From the NCBI RefSeq assembly GCF_024231755.1, contig NZ_JAAEQH010000350.1, positions 1 to 41,339 of the forward strand: a stretch of DNA of 41,339 nt, given 5' to 3'. The notes under the pieces were generated by a model. It was given only the letters and a program-made list of their open reading frames with translations. It was not told where the DNA came from and ran no database searches. The stretch is from Neptuniibacter sp. (lineage in GTDB: Bacteria > Pseudomonadota > Gammaproteobacteria > Pseudomonadales > Balneatricaceae). The translations under genes were made by a program, and so were the position numbers. Below, piece by piece: positions 23,182 to 33,519 of the stretch (within the stretch, counting starts at the first letter, position 1; each line of letters begins with the position of its first letter).

Positions 23182-24741
23182 ATGACAAGTTTACAACAAC
23201 GTGCCGAACTTCAACGCCAAATATGGGCGATTGCCAACGATGTGCGAGGCTCAGTGGATGGTTGGGATTTCAAGCAATATGTACTGGGTACGCTGTTCTA
23301 CCGTTTTATCAGTGAAAACTTTGTCAACTACATCACAGGCGGAGATGAGAGCGTTAATTATGCTGCCATGTCTGACGATGACGAAAACATCAAGTTTGCC
23401 AAAGAAGATGCCATTAAAACCAAAGGCTATTTTCTTTACCCTAGCCAGTTGTTTAGCAATGTGGCGGCTAATGCACACAAAAACGAAAATTTAAATACGG
23501 ATTTGGCCGCTATTTTTGCGGCAATCGAAAACTCAGCCAACGGCTATGATTCAGAAAAAGACATCAAAGGCTTGTTTGCGGATTTTGATACCACCAGTAA
23601 TCGCCTAGGCAATACGGTAGAGGCAAAAAACAAACGCCTAGCTGCGGTGTTAAAAGGCGTGGCAGGTTTAACCTTCGGTAATTTTGAAGACAACCAAATT
23701 GATTTATTCGGTGACGCTTACGAGTTCCTGATTTCAAACTACGCGGCTAATGCGGGTAAATCCGGTGGCGAATTTTTCACCCCTCAGCACGTTTCAAAAC
23801 TCATTGCACAGCTGGCCATGCACGGCCAAACCAGTGTCAATAAAATCTATGACCCTGCGGCGGGCTCCGGCTCGTTGCTGTTACAAGCTAAAAAGCACTT
23901 TGATGCGCATATCATTGAAGATGGTTTTTTTGGCCAAGAACTCAACCACACCACCTACAACTTAGCGCGTATGAACATGTTTTTGCACAACATTAACTAT
24001 GACAAGTTCAATATTCAGTTGGGTGATACCTTAACCGAACCACACTTTTTAGATGACAAACCCTTTGATGCCATTGTCTCTAACCCGCCTTATTCGGTGA
24101 AATGGATTGGCAGTGACGACCCAACCCTAATCAACGACGACCGCTTTGCGCCCGCTGGCGTGCTTGCGCCCAAATCAAAAGCCGACTTTGCCTTCGTGCT
24201 GCATGCGCTTAGTTACTTATCAAGCAAAGGCCGTGCGGCGATTGTTTGCTTCCCCGGTATTTTTTACCGTGGTGGTGCTGAGCAAAAAATTCGCCAGTAC
24301 TTGGTTGATAACAACTACGTTGAAACGGTAATTTCATTGGCACCAAACCTGTTTTTTGGCACCACCATTGCCGTGAATATCTTAGTGCTGTCTAAACACA
24401 AAACCGACACTACCACCCAGTTTATTGATGCCAGTGGCCTGTTTAAAAAAGAAACCAATAACAACACCCTAAGCAATGAGCACATTGAGCAGATCATCAA
24501 GGTGTTTGCCAGCAAAGAGGACGTGGATCACTTTGCAAAATCCGTTGATTTGGATGTTATCGCAGGCAACAGCTACAACCTTTCGGTGAGCAGTTATGTA
24601 GAAGCGAAAGATAATCGCGTCGTCACAAACATTACTGAACTCAATCGGGATTTAAAAACAACAGTCGCCAAAATCGATTCGCTTCGCAGTGATATTGACG
24701 CCATTGTGGCGGAAATTGAAGGTGAGGAGATTGAAGCATGA
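23182..24741 (+). CDS. hsdM: Type I restriction-modification DNA methyltransferase subunit HsdM
   Basis: This is a 519-residue N6-adenine methyltransferase. The helical HsdM N-domain covers about 1-150. The SAM motif is [10 protein letters not shown] (from 224) and the catalytic motif NPPY is at 301-304. Two copies bind one HsdS to methylate the host, and with HsdR they restrict foreign DNA. The start of hsdS overlaps its last codons (ATGA), so the genes are translationally coupled. Gene order M-S-prrC-R matches the E. coli prr locus. Confidence 0.96.
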   Translation: MTSLQQRAELQRQIWAIANDVRGSVDGWDFKQYVLGTLFYRFISENFVNYITGGDESVNYAAMSDDDENIKFAKEDAIKTKGYFLYPSQLFSNVAANAHKNENLNTDLAAIFAAIENSANGYDSEKDIKGLFADFDTTSNRLGNTVEAKNKRLAAVLKGVAGLTFGNFEDNQIDLFGDAYEFLISNYAANAGKSGGEFFTPQHVSKLIAQLAMHGQTSVNKIYDPAAGSGSLLLQAKKHFDAHIIEDGFFGQELNHTTYNLARMNMFLHNINYDKFNIQLGDTLTEPHFLDDKPFDAIVSNPPYSVKWIGSDDPTLINDDRFAPAGVLAPKSKADFAFVLHALSYLSSKGRAAIVCFPGIFYRGGAEQKIRQYLVDNNYVETVISLAPNLFFGTTIAVNILVLSKHKTDTTTQFIDASGLFKKETNNNTLSNEHIEQIIKVFASKEDVDHFAKSVDLDVIAGNSYNLSVSSYVEAKDNRVVTNITELNRDLKTTVAKIDSLRSDIDAIVAEIEGEEIEA

Positions 24742-25961
24742 GTCATTTAAGCTACATGGAGAAGCTGCTGGATGGGGTTGATGTGGAGTGGCTGCCATTG
24801 AAAGAAGTGCTAGTACGCACTAAAGGAACAAAAATAACAGCCGGTCAGATGAAAGTCCTTCACAAGGATGGAGCACCGTTAAAAATTTTTGCAGGAGGCA
24901 AAACAGTTGCCTTCGTGGATTTTAACGACATACCTGAAAAGGATGTAAATCGGGAACCGTCGATTATTGTAAAGTCCAGAGGTGTGATTGAGTTCGAGTA
25001 TTACGAGAAACCGTTCTCACATAAAAGTGAAATGTGGTCGTATTACTCGGATAACGATGCGATCCATATAAAGTTTATTTACCATTTTTTGAAATTGCAT
25101 GAACGGCACTTTCAAGGCATCGGTAGCCGAATGCAAATGCCGCAAATTGCAACGCCAGATACTGATAAGTTTCTCGTACCCATCCCATGCCCAGATAACC
25201 CAGAAAAATCGCTGGCAATACAAGCTGAAATTGTGCGCATTCTTGACGCATTTACCGCCATGACCGCCGAGCTGACCGCCGAGCTTAACATGCGGAAAAA
25301 ACAATACAACTACTACCGCGACCAGCTGTTAAGTTTTGAACAGGATGAAGTTGAGTGGAAAATTCTAGAGGATGTCGCTTCATTTAGGCGTGGCTCATTT
25401 CCTCAGCCCTATGGAAACAGCGAGTGGTATGACGGAGAGAGCTGCATGCCTTTCGTTCAGGTTGCTGATGTTGCTGATTTCGGCTTTACACTTCATCAAA
25501 CGACGAAGCAGAAGATTTCCAAGCTTGCACAGCCAAAAAGCGTTTTCGTTGAAAAAGGCACGGTTGTCGTTTCTCTGCAAGGTACTATTGGACGCGTTGC
25601 TATCACCCAATACGACAGTTACGTGGATAGAACTTTAGCAATATTTACCAGCTACAAAGAAGATATAAATAAAAAATATTTTGCACATCAGCTAAAGGCT
25701 AAATTTGATAAAGAAAAAGAATTCGCCAGAGGAAGTACTTTGAAAACGATTACTAAGGCGGAGTTTTCGAAGTTCCAAATACCTATACCATCAATTGAAA
25801 AACAGAACCGCATTGTTTCCATTTTAGATAAATTTGATGTATTGACTCACTCAATTCAAGAGGGGCTTCCACGCGAAATTGAATTGCGTCAAAAGCAATA
25901 CGAATACTACCGAGACCTGTTGTTGAGCTTCCCGAAATCTCATCCAGATGAGGCAGCTTAA
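24738..25961 (+). CDS. hsdS: Type I specificity subunit HsdS
   Basis: This 407-residue protein has two target-recognition domains (about 15-150 and 200-345). Each is followed by a conserved spacer helix: [22 protein letters not shown]...[11 protein letters not shown] and [19 protein letters not shown]...[11 protein letters not shown]. These two helices form the coiled coil that sets the gap in the bipartite DNA target. The target sequence cannot be read from the protein. It overlaps hsdM at 24738 and its stop overlaps the prrC start (taatg). Confidence 0.95.
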   Translation: MSHLSYMEKLLDGVDVEWLPLKEVLVRTKGTKITAGQMKVLHKDGAPLKIFAGGKTVAFVDFNDIPEKDVNREPSIIVKSRGVIEFEYYEKPFSHKSEMWSYYSDNDAIHIKFIYHFLKLHERHFQGIGSRMQMPQIATPDTDKFLVPIPCPDNPEKSLAIQAEIVRILDAFTAMTAELTAELNMRKKQYNYYRDQLLSFEQDEVEWKILEDVASFRRGSFPQPYGNSEWYDGESCMPFVQVADVADFGFTLHQTTKQKISKLAQPKSVFVEKGTVVVSLQGTIGRVAITQYDSYVDRTLAIFTSYKEDINKKYFAHQLKAKFDKEKEFARGSTLKTITKAEFSKFQIPIPSIEKQNRIVSILDKFDVLTHSIQEGLPREIELRQKQYEYYRDLLLSFPKSHPDEAA

Positions 25962-27166
25962 TGAGTAAAACGCTAACGGAAATAGCAGAGTTGTTGCAAG
26001 CGTCCGATAAAAAGGTGCAGTTGTTCTATGCCTTTAATGGCACGGGTAAAACGCGTTTGTCGCGTGAATTTAAAGAGATCATCGCGCCAAAGGAAGATGG
26101 ACTGGATGATCTTGATGGTGGAGAGCAAGCGCCACTGTCGCGCCACAAGATTTTATATTACAACGCGTTTACAGAAGACTTGTTTTACTGGGATAACGAC
26201 TTAGATGCTGATGCAGAGCCGAAGCTAAAAATCCAACCCAATACGTTTACCGATTGGATTTTGCAAGACCAAGGGCAAGACATGAACGTGATCAGCACGT
26301 TCCAGCGCTATGCCAACGATAAACTAACGCCACGATTTAATCCGCAATACACGGCTAAAGACAAAGACGGAAAAGATGTTACCGTCAAAGCCTTTTCTGA
26401 GGTGACGTTTTCACATCAAGGTGGTGATGATGAACCGGATAGAAAAATTAAAATATCAAAGGGTGAAGAAAGTAACTTTATTTGGAGTATTTTTTATTCA
26501 TTGCTCGAACAGGTGATTAGCATCTTAAATGTACCTGAAGATGCTGGCCGCGAAACTGACCAGTTTAACCAATTACAATATGTGTTCATTGATGACCCAG
26601 TGAGCTCGTTAGATGACAACCATCTAATAGAGTTGGCTGTTGATTTAGCTCGTTTAATTAAGTCGAGTGATTTCGCTATTTCTGGTCTTAAGTTCATCAT
26701 CACCACTCATAATCCGCTTTTTTATAATGTTTTGCATAACGAGTTTAATCGAGCACCCAAGTTCGTTTTGCGCAAGCTCGATGATGGTAAGCATGACCTG
26801 ATTGAGCAAGAAAATGATTCTCCCTTCTCGTATCACCTGCATTTAAAGAATGAGTTAATGAAAGCGGCAGACTCAGGCGATATCCACAAATACCATTTTA
26901 ATTTTTTGCGAAATGTACTCGAAAAAACCTCAACGTTTTTGGGGTACGAAGAGTGGGGGGAGCTGTTGCCCGGTGTCAAAGGTAATAGGGCTACGGGGCA
27001 AGTAAACCCCTATGCACGGGTAATTAATTTATATAACCATGCAAAACACGCAGGCCATGAAGTGGCCGAAGTCGAAGAAGATCATAAGCGCGTCTTTAAG
27101 TTTCTAGTGAAAGAGATCGACAATATTTATAAAGGCATGCGCACTCAACAAGGGGCACAGGCTTAG
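25961..27166 (+). CDS. prrC: PrrC-type anticodon nuclease
   Basis: This 401-residue protein is an ABC-like ATPase fused to a tRNA anticodon nuclease. Walker A is FNGTGKTR (25-32), the signature region [10 protein letters not shown] (from 166), Walker [11 protein letters not shown] (209-218), and the H-loop His250. The nuclease triad Arg317-x3-Glu321 and His360 corresponds to R320/E324/H356 of E. coli PrrC (recalled). Motifs such as [16 protein letters not shown] are almost the same as in that protein. In E. coli it is held silent by the EcoprrI complex and freed when a phage inhibits restriction, then cuts tRNA-Lys at the anticodon. The gene lies exactly between hsdS and hsdR, as in the prr locus, and is coupled to both (overlap upstream, 8-bp gap downstream). 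Confidence 0.95.
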   Translation: MSKTLTEIAELLQASDKKVQLFYAFNGTGKTRLSREFKEIIAPKEDGLDDLDGGEQAPLSRHKILYYNAFTEDLFYWDNDLDADAEPKLKIQPNTFTDWILQDQGQDMNVISTFQRYANDKLTPRFNPQYTAKDKDGKDVTVKAFSEVTFSHQGGDDEPDRKIKISKGEESNFIWSIFYSLLEQVISILNVPEDAGRETDQFNQLQYVFIDDPVSSLDDNHLIELAVDLARLIKSSDFAISGLKFIITTHNPLFYNVLHNEFNRAPKFVLRKLDDGKHDLIEQENDSPFSYHLHLKNELMKAADSGDIHKYHFNFLRNVLEKTSTFLGYEEWGELLPGVKGNRATGQVNPYARVINLYNHAKHAGHEVAEVEEDHKRVFKFLVKEIDNIYKGMRTQQGAQA

Positions 27167-27174
27167 GAATAGAT

Positions 27175-30100
27175 ATGGCAGAATACAAAGCAATCGCAGA
27201 GTCTAAAAATTACATTGTTTTAGATAAATACACACGCCAAGAGCAAGTTGCTGAGGGCTACCAGAGCGAAGGTGATTTAGAACGTGAGTTGATTCAGGAT
27301 CTAAGCAACCAGGGCTATGAATATTTACCTGCTCTGACGACACCAGACGCCATGCTGGCGAATGTGCGCAAGCAGCTACAAGCCCTCAATAAGGTCCAGT
27401 TTACTGATGCCGAGTGGGCTCGCTTTTGCGAGCATTACTTAAACACCCCAAGCGATAATATTCTTGATAAAACTCGCAAGGTGCACAGTGACTATATCTT
27501 CGATTTTGTCTTCGATGATGGTCATATCGAAAACATCTACCTGTTCGACAAGAAAACCATTGCTCGCAACAAAGTGCAGGTCATTAAGCAGTTTGAGCAA
27601 ACGGGAAGCCATGCCAACCGTTACGATGTGACGATTTTGGTCAATGGTTTGCCTTTGGTGCAAATTGAACTGAAAAAGCGTGGTGTGGCGATCCGTGAGG
27701 CATTTAATCAAATTCATAGGTACAGCAAAGAGAGCTTTAATGCAGAGAACTCGTTGTACAAGTTCTTGCAGCTTTTCGTGATCTCTAATGGCACCGACAC
27801 GCGCTATTTTGCCAATACCACTAAACGAGACAAAAACAGCTTCGATTTTACGATGAACTGGGCGAAGTCAGACAATACGCTGATCAAGGATTTAAAAGAC
27901 TTTACCGCCACTTTTTTCCAGAAAGAGACCTTGCTTGAAGTGATCTTGCGTTACTCGGTGTTTGACGTCAGCAATACCTTACTGGTGATGCGTCCCTACC
28001 AGATTGCCGCTACAGAGCGCATTTTATGGAAGATAAAGAGCGCGTTTAATGCTAAGAACTGGAGCAACACCGAGAGCGGTGGATACATTTGGCACACTAC
28101 CGGTTCAGGAAAAACACTCACCAGCTTTAAAGCGGCACGTTTGGCCACCGATTTAGACTGTATAGATAAAGTCTTTTTTGTGGTGGACAGAAAAGACCTC
28201 GACTATCAGACCATGAAAGAGTATCAGCGGTTCTCGCCTGATAGTGTGAACGGTTCAGACAGTACGGCAGGGCTTAAGAGTAACCTGGACAAAGACGATA
28301 ACAAGATTGTCGTCACCACAATCCAAAAGCTCAATAATTTAATTAAAAGTGAAAGCGATTTAGCTATCTACAACAAGCAGGTTGTCTTTATTTTTGATGA
28401 GTGTCATCGAAGCCAATTCGGTGAAGCGCAGAAAAACCTGAAGAAGAAATTCAAAAAGTACTACCAGTTTGGCTTTACCGGTACGCCAATTTTCCCTGAA
28501 AACGCCTTGGGTGCTGAAACCACGGGCACCGTGTTTGGCCAGCAGTTGCACACTTATGTGATCACTGATGCCATTCGTGATGAAAAAGTACTCAAGTTCA
28601 AAGTGGACTATAACGATGTTCGTCCGCAATTTAAGAGCATTGAGACTGAGCAGGATGAAAAGAAGCTCAGTGCCGCCGAGAATAAGAAAGCGTTCTTACA
28701 TCCAATGCGCATTCGTGAAATCTCGCAGTATATTCTGAGCCATTTTAACCAGAAAACGCATCGAGCCTATTCTGGCGCGAAAGGGTTTAACGCCATGTTT
28801 GCGGTCAGTAGTGTTGATGCGGCTAAAGCATATTGTGAAACCTTTAAAACATTGCAGGCCGAGGCCGAAAATGGACCCACAAGTAAGCCTCTGCGCATAG
28901 CGACTATCTTCTCATTTGCTGCCAATGAAGAGCAGGACGCCATTGGTGATATTTTAGATGAGAGTTTTGAAGTCAGTGCCATGAACAGCAGCGCAAAAGA
29001 ATTTTTGAGCGCCGCGATTAACGATTACAACGCCATGTTTAAATCTAACTATGGCGTGGACAGTAATGGCTTCCAGAACTACTACCGTGACCTTGCCCAG
29101 CGTGTTAAGAATCAAGAAATAGATCTGCTCATCGTGGTGGGTATGTTTTTAACTGGCTTTGATGCGCCCACGCTTAACACCTTGTTTGTTGATAAGAATT
29201 TGCGCTATCACGGCTTGATGCAGGCATTTTCTCGCACTAATCGCATTTATGATGCGACGAAGACCTTTGGCAATATTGTTACCTTCCGTGATTTGGAGCA
29301 GGCAACCATTGATGCCATTACTTTGTTTGGTGACAAAAACACCAAAAACGTGGTGTTGGAGAAGAGCTACAAAGAATACATGGAAGGCTTTAACGATATT
29401 GCTACTGGCCAAGCGCGTCGAGGTTTTGTTGATATCGTCAAAGAGCTGCAAGAACGCTTTCCAAACCCAGAAAATATTGAAAAAGAACAAGATAAAAAGG
29501 AATTTGCCAAGCTGTTTGGTGAATACCTAAAAGCAGAAAATATTTTGCAAAACTACGATGAGTTTGCTGGATTAAAAGCACTGCAAAGCTTAGATACCAG
29601 TGATGAACAAGCTGTTGAAAAGTTCAAGTCAAAGTACTATCTGGACGATGCAGACATCGAGGCAATGCAAACCATTGATATGCCAAGCGAGCGTGCTATT
29701 CAAGATTATCGCTCTACCTACAACGATACCCGTGACTGGTTGCGACGCGATAAAGAAGGTCAGGACAAAGATAAGTCAACGGTAGACTGGGACGATGTGG
29801 TCTTTGAAGTTGATTTGCTTAAATCTCAGGAAATCAACCTCGACTACATTCTTGAACTGATTTTTGATCACAATAAGAAGAACAAGAGCAAAGAAGGCTT
29901 GATTGAAGAAGTCCGCCGTATGATCCGCGGTAGCCTTGGCAATAGAGCGAAAGAGAGCTTGGTGGTTGATTTTATTAACCAGACAAACCTAGATGAGATC
30001 AATGACAAAGCCAGCATTATCGACGCTTTCTTCAAGTTCGCCCAGGCGGAGCAGAAGCGCGAAGCCGATGCCATCATTGCCTCTGAAAAGCTCAATGTCG

Positions 30101-30288
30101 ATGCTGCCAAACGCTATATTTCGTCATCACTCAAACGTGAGTACGCCTCTGAAAATGGCACTGCACTTAATGAGGCGCTGCCCAAACTTAGCCCATTGAA
30201 CCCACAGTACCGGACCCAGAAGCAAACGGTTTTTCAGAAAATAGCCGCTTTTGTTGAAAAATTCAAAGGTGTGGGTGGGCAGATATAA
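27175..30288 (+). CDS. hsdR: Type I restriction subunit HsdR
   Basis: This is a 1037-residue motor/nuclease. The N-terminal nuclease has the ELKK motif at 165-168 ([11 protein letters not shown]). The helicase motor has Walker A TTGSGKT (308-314), a DECH box (408-411), motif III TGTP and the later motif SRTNRIYD. The C-terminal helical part docks to HsdM/HsdS. It translocates and cuts DNA lacking the HsdS methylation mark. The full length fits the family, and it begins 8 bp after prrC. Confidence 0.96.
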   Translation: MAEYKAIAESKNYIVLDKYTRQEQVAEGYQSEGDLERELIQDLSNQGYEYLPALTTPDAMLANVRKQLQALNKVQFTDAEWARFCEHYLNTPSDNILDKTRKVHSDYIFDFVFDDGHIENIYLFDKKTIARNKVQVIKQFEQTGSHANRYDVTILVNGLPLVQIELKKRGVAIREAFNQIHRYSKESFNAENSLYKFLQLFVISNGTDTRYFANTTKRDKNSFDFTMNWAKSDNTLIKDLKDFTATFFQKETLLEVILRYSVFDVSNTLLVMRPYQIAATERILWKIKSAFNAKNWSNTESGGYIWHTTGSGKTLTSFKAARLATDLDCIDKVFFVVDRKDLDYQTMKEYQRFSPDSVNGSDSTAGLKSNLDKDDNKIVVTTIQKLNNLIKSESDLAIYNKQVVFIFDECHRSQFGEAQKNLKKKFKKYYQFGFTGTPIFPENALGAETTGTVFGQQLHTYVITDAIRDEKVLKFKVDYNDVRPQFKSIETEQDEKKLSAAENKKAFLHPMRIREISQYILSHFNQKTHRAYSGAKGFNAMFAVSSVDAAKAYCETFKTLQAEAENGPTSKPLRIATIFSFAANEEQDAIGDILDESFEVSAMNSSAKEFLSAAINDYNAMFKSNYGVDSNGFQNYYRDLAQRVKNQEIDLLIVVGMFLTGFDAPTLNTLFVDKNLRYHGLMQAFSRTNRIYDATKTFGNIVTFRDLEQATIDAITLFGDKNTKNVVLEKSYKEYMEGFNDIATGQARRGFVDIVKELQERFPNPENIEKEQDKKEFAKLFGEYLKAENILQNYDEFAGLKALQSLDTSDEQAVEKFKSKYYLDDADIEAMQTIDMPSERAIQDYRSTYNDTRDWLRRDKEGQDKDKSTVDWDDVVFEVDLLKSQEINLDYILELIFDHNKKNKSKEGLIEEVRRMIRGSLGNRAKESLVVDFINQTNLDEINDKASIIDAFFKFAQAEQKREADAIIASEKLNVDAAKRYISSSLKREYASENGTALNEALPKLSPLNPQYRTQKQTVFQKIAAFVEKFKGVGGQI

Positions 30289-30390
30289 GTGTTATTACGT
30301 GCTGTTCAGGAACGAAGTTAAATAGCACAAGCGTCTGAAATTTATTGGTTTCTAGGCTGGTTGTCTTTTACGTGGAAGGTGAATTAAAAA

Positions 30391-31650
30391 ATGGAAAATG
30401 AAAACATAGTAAGGTTTTTGTCATCAGACATAAAAAGGAACTCCGCGTCTTCGAAGAGAGAGCCAATCGAAATTGATCTTTCTAATGATGACTTAGATGA
30501 CGAGCTGGCCACATTTTTTCGTTTTATCAATAAAGTTTTAGATACTGATAACTTAGTCATACTGGCTGGTTCAGGCACGTCTTTAACATTTAATAAGCCT
30601 TCTCAGCAGAACCAAGCGCCTATTGCTCCAAGTATGTGGCACCTTTGGGATTATTGTAATAAAGCAGATGAGAATCTTTTCCAATTGGTTTTGAAGGCAA
30701 CAAATTATGATGCTCTTCAAAAACATCGTGAAGCAAATGGAGATGCAAAGCCAGACATTGAACTATTATTGTCTCTTTGCGATTCCTCTTTAGCCGTTGG
30801 GAACCTTTCAAATCAAAGAACTAATCAAGTAAGTAAATTCCTTGAGCAAGCCAAAAACATAATTTTAGCTAAAACCACCTTTACTGAAACGATCCCTGAA
30901 TCAGACTGGGTTAGTCATGATAAATTTATGCGTGCAGTAGGTAGAAGGAGTGCTCAGCAACAACGACTTAAACTATTCACGACTAATTATGACTTGGCTT
31001 TTGAGCACGCTGCATCAAATACTGGTTTTGTTGTTATTGATGGTTTTGAGTTTTCTAACCCCTCTTTTTTTAATCCTATGTGGTTCAAGTATGACATAGT
31101 GAACCGTGGGCACTCTCAGAGCAGTGAAGGCGCATACATATCCAATGTGGTTCAGCTATATAAGATGCATGGCTCTGTGGACTGGAGAAAATTTAACGGC
31201 AGAGTTAGAAAGCTAGGTGCTGATAGCAAAATTGGTGAACCTGTTTTTATCTATCCAAGCAGTAGCAAATATCAGACATCTTATGATTCTCCTTACTTAG
31301 ATATGATGACTTCTTTTTTGGAAGTAGTTAAACAACCAAAAACGGCTGTACTGTGCCTAGGTTTTGGTTTTAATGATAAGCATATAAATAATGCGCTGAC
31401 TATGGCGCTTAGGACTAACCCTGAGTTTATGCTGATGGTTGCAACGAAAGACCCATTCAGTGTAACGGGTTCATTCAATGATGAGATTAGGAATCTGCTA
31501 ATGGCAGCTATTGACCATGGGGATGGCAGAATCGCAATAATGGATTCAACGTTTAAACAGTTTTCTAGTCTGCTACCTGAACGAAGATCAACAACTCCTG
31601 AGGACGAACTCTTCAAAGCATTTGAAAAAATCACTGCGAGTATTAAATAA
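30391..31650 (+). CDS. Sir2-family NADase of a Sir2-HerA defence pair
   Basis: This 419-residue protein has a Sir2-like core: NAD motif LAGSGTS (58-64), TTNYD (197-201) and a likely catalytic His260 in KMHGSVDW. The first 45 residues are charged and variable. In Sir2-HerA (also called Nezha) systems, Sir2 forms a complex with the HerA hexamer and destroys NAD+ on phage infection (family knowledge). HerA follows after 12 bp. A 102-bp gap separates it from hsdR, so it probably has its own promoter. Confidence 0.88.
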   Translation: MENENIVRFLSSDIKRNSASSKREPIEIDLSNDDLDDELATFFRFINKVLDTDNLVILAGSGTSLTFNKPSQQNQAPIAPSMWHLWDYCNKADENLFQLVLKATNYDALQKHREANGDAKPDIELLLSLCDSSLAVGNLSNQRTNQVSKFLEQAKNIILAKTTFTETIPESDWVSHDKFMRAVGRRSAQQQRLKLFTTNYDLAFEHAASNTGFVVIDGFEFSNPSFFNPMWFKYDIVNRGHSQSSEGAYISNVVQLYKMHGSVDWRKFNGRVRKLGADSKIGEPVFIYPSSSKYQTSYDSPYLDMMTSFLEVVKQPKTAVLCLGFGFNDKHINNALTMALRTNPEFMLMVATKDPFSVTGSFNDEIRNLLMAAIDHGDGRIAIMDSTFKQFSSLLPERRSTTPEDELFKAFEKITASIK

Positions 31651-31662
31651 GGGAGACTATTC

Positions 31663-33402
31663 ATGGAGCGGAAAAAGTGGTTTTCCCCTTACGATCCAAC
31701 AAGACGGATTGGTAGCGTCATTAGCGTATCTGCAACCGAGCTTATCATTAACTTATCTAAAGCGGGATCTGGTGAGCCCAGTTGGTCATTCGGAAATCGA
31801 ATAGCCGCTGGAGAAGTAAATGAATTTGTATTCATCGACATAGGTGAAACAGCGATACTTGGGCGCTTAGTGAAAGTGTGGATTGAGGGGGGAGAGAGAT
31901 TAAGTGTTGACGGTTTGGCTGATAAACCATCCGAAAATCATCCAATTGGACTTGTTCAATTATTGGTGAGTTTGAACCCAGCTAATGGTCGTAACTACAA
32001 AGGAATTAAGCAGCATCCGAGATTAGGTAGCCAAATATATTCAGCTCACCCGTATCTGGTATCAATAATCGCTGAAGGTAAACAAGATGAGGAGCCTGGC
32101 CAAATCCATTTACCGTTAGCTTCACTTCCGCATGATGAATCCGTAACTGTTCACGTTACCCCTGAGAAATTGTTTTCACGCCATTGCGCTATTTTAGGAG
32201 CAACAGGTGGCGGGAAAAGTTACTCGATGACAAACATCATCGAGCAAGTGACTAAGGCCGGAGGAAAAGCAATTATTATTGACCCCACGGGGGAATATGA
32301 GTCACTTGGCTGTGATAGTTACTATGTTGGGAATCATGCAAAAGCAACTCCATTTAATCAGTTAACTTTTCCACATTGGCAGTTTACAGACTCGGATATT
32401 CGAGCATTTTTAAGGCCTTCAGCGCAAAGCCAAGCGCCTAAACTGGAGGCTGCTATCGAGAGTCAGAAAATAGTGTGGCAATTTTGGCAGAAACAAAATC
32501 ATGGCCTTGATATCAATGCAAATTATCTTTTGAACAAATCTGGGCAAGCAAAGGCTCCTTACGAAGCTGCTCTATTATCTATGAATAGCTCTATCCAGAC
32601 AGCTCCATGGATGTTTAAAAACATTGCAGACCAGATTGTAAACGAGTGTGTGTGGCCCAATGGCGGTAATGCTAATAATCCTAACCCCACTATTTGGGGC
32701 GGTAGAGCTGATAATGATGTTGGCCACTGTTTAAACCTGATAGCTCGGATTAAAGCCTATTCAAACAACCCCAATTTAAAATGGATGATTGACCCGGATG
32801 ATAAATTAAAGACATTACCTAATCTTATTGATGATTTCTGTTCGCCAATAAGTAGCAATAATGTGCTGAGATTAGATCTTTCTGAAGTTCCATTTGAAGC
32901 AAACTCAAGAGAAATACTTGTTAATGCCATTGGTAGAAAGTTGTTATCTGTAGCCAGGCAAGGTGCAATAAATCATGGTGCACCTCTATTAGTATTTATT
33001 GATGAAGCTCATCAATTTCTCAATAAGCGAATTGGTGAAGAAACGAACAGGTTTGAGTTGGATGCCTTTGGAAATATTGCTAAAGAAGGTAGAAAGTATG
33101 GTTTAAATACCATCATTGCTACTCAGCGACCACGTGACATTCCTGAAGATGTTTTAAGTCAGATTGGTACACTTATTGTACATAGGTTGACCAATCAGCT
33201 GGACCAAGAAATTGTAAAAAAGGCTGTTGGCGCTATTGATCAACGTTCAGCGTCTTTTCTCCCTGTCTTGGGTCAAGGAGAAGCGTTGTTGTTAGGAGTC
33301 GATTTCCCATTTCCTATGACTGTGAAAATGAAACGTCCTGCAAATGCGCCAACTTCGAAAAGCGCTGGCTTTTCTAAAAGTTGGAAACCTTTGCAAAATT
33401 AG
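31663..33402 (+). CDS. HerA-family ATPase of the Sir2-HerA pair
   Basis: This 579-residue FtsK/HerA-fold hexameric ATPase has an N-terminal HAS-barrel-like region (IGSVISVSATELIINL...GETAILGRLVKVW), Walker A GATGGGKS (179-186), Walker B FIDEAHQF (Asp447, Glu448) and the Arg-finger region ATQRPRDIPEDVLSQIGT. The C-terminus QGEALLLGVDFPFPMTVKMKRP is typical of bacterial HerA. The ribosome site gggaga precedes the start. As the partner of the Sir2 gene immediately upstream, it should form the assembly that senses infection and switches on the NADase. Confidence 0.92.
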   Translation: MERKKWFSPYDPTRRIGSVISVSATELIINLSKAGSGEPSWSFGNRIAAGEVNEFVFIDIGETAILGRLVKVWIEGGERLSVDGLADKPSENHPIGLVQLLVSLNPANGRNYKGIKQHPRLGSQIYSAHPYLVSIIAEGKQDEEPGQIHLPLASLPHDESVTVHVTPEKLFSRHCAILGATGGGKSYSMTNIIEQVTKAGGKAIIIDPTGEYESLGCDSYYVGNHAKATPFNQLTFPHWQFTDSDIRAFLRPSAQSQAPKLEAAIESQKIVWQFWQKQNHGLDINANYLLNKSGQAKAPYEAALLSMNSSIQTAPWMFKNIADQIVNECVWPNGGNANNPNPTIWGGRADNDVGHCLNLIARIKAYSNNPNLKWMIDPDDKLKTLPNLIDDFCSPISSNNVLRLDLSEVPFEANSREILVNAIGRKLLSVARQGAINHGAPLLVFIDEAHQFLNKRIGEETNRFELDAFGNIAKEGRKYGLNTIIATQRPRDIPEDVLSQIGTLIVHRLTNQLDQEIVKKAVGAIDQRSASFLPVLGQGEALLLGVDFPFPMTVKMKRPANAPTSKSAGFSKSWKPLQN

Positions 33403-33487
33403 TTTCAATTGAGACAAAACTGCTTCGCCACTTCCTAGTCAAATAGGTGCGGTTCTTTTACATCTAATCCACCGCCGGTGAGTTTAT

Positions 33488-33516
33488 GAACCTTCACACT
33501 ATCGTGTCGGAGGTTC
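33488..33516 (+). promoter_or_regulatory. Hairpin that can hide the traI ribosome site
   Basis: GAACCTTC (33488-33495) can pair with GGAGGTTC (33509-33516) including one G-U pair, and ACAC (33496-33499) with GTGT (33504-33507), with a 4-nt loop and one bulged base. The ggagg Shine-Dalgarno of traI (33509-33513) lies in the stem. A short frame starting at 33486 runs through the hairpin into traI and could open it by translation. Confidence 0.6.
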
Positions 33517-33519
33517 ACT

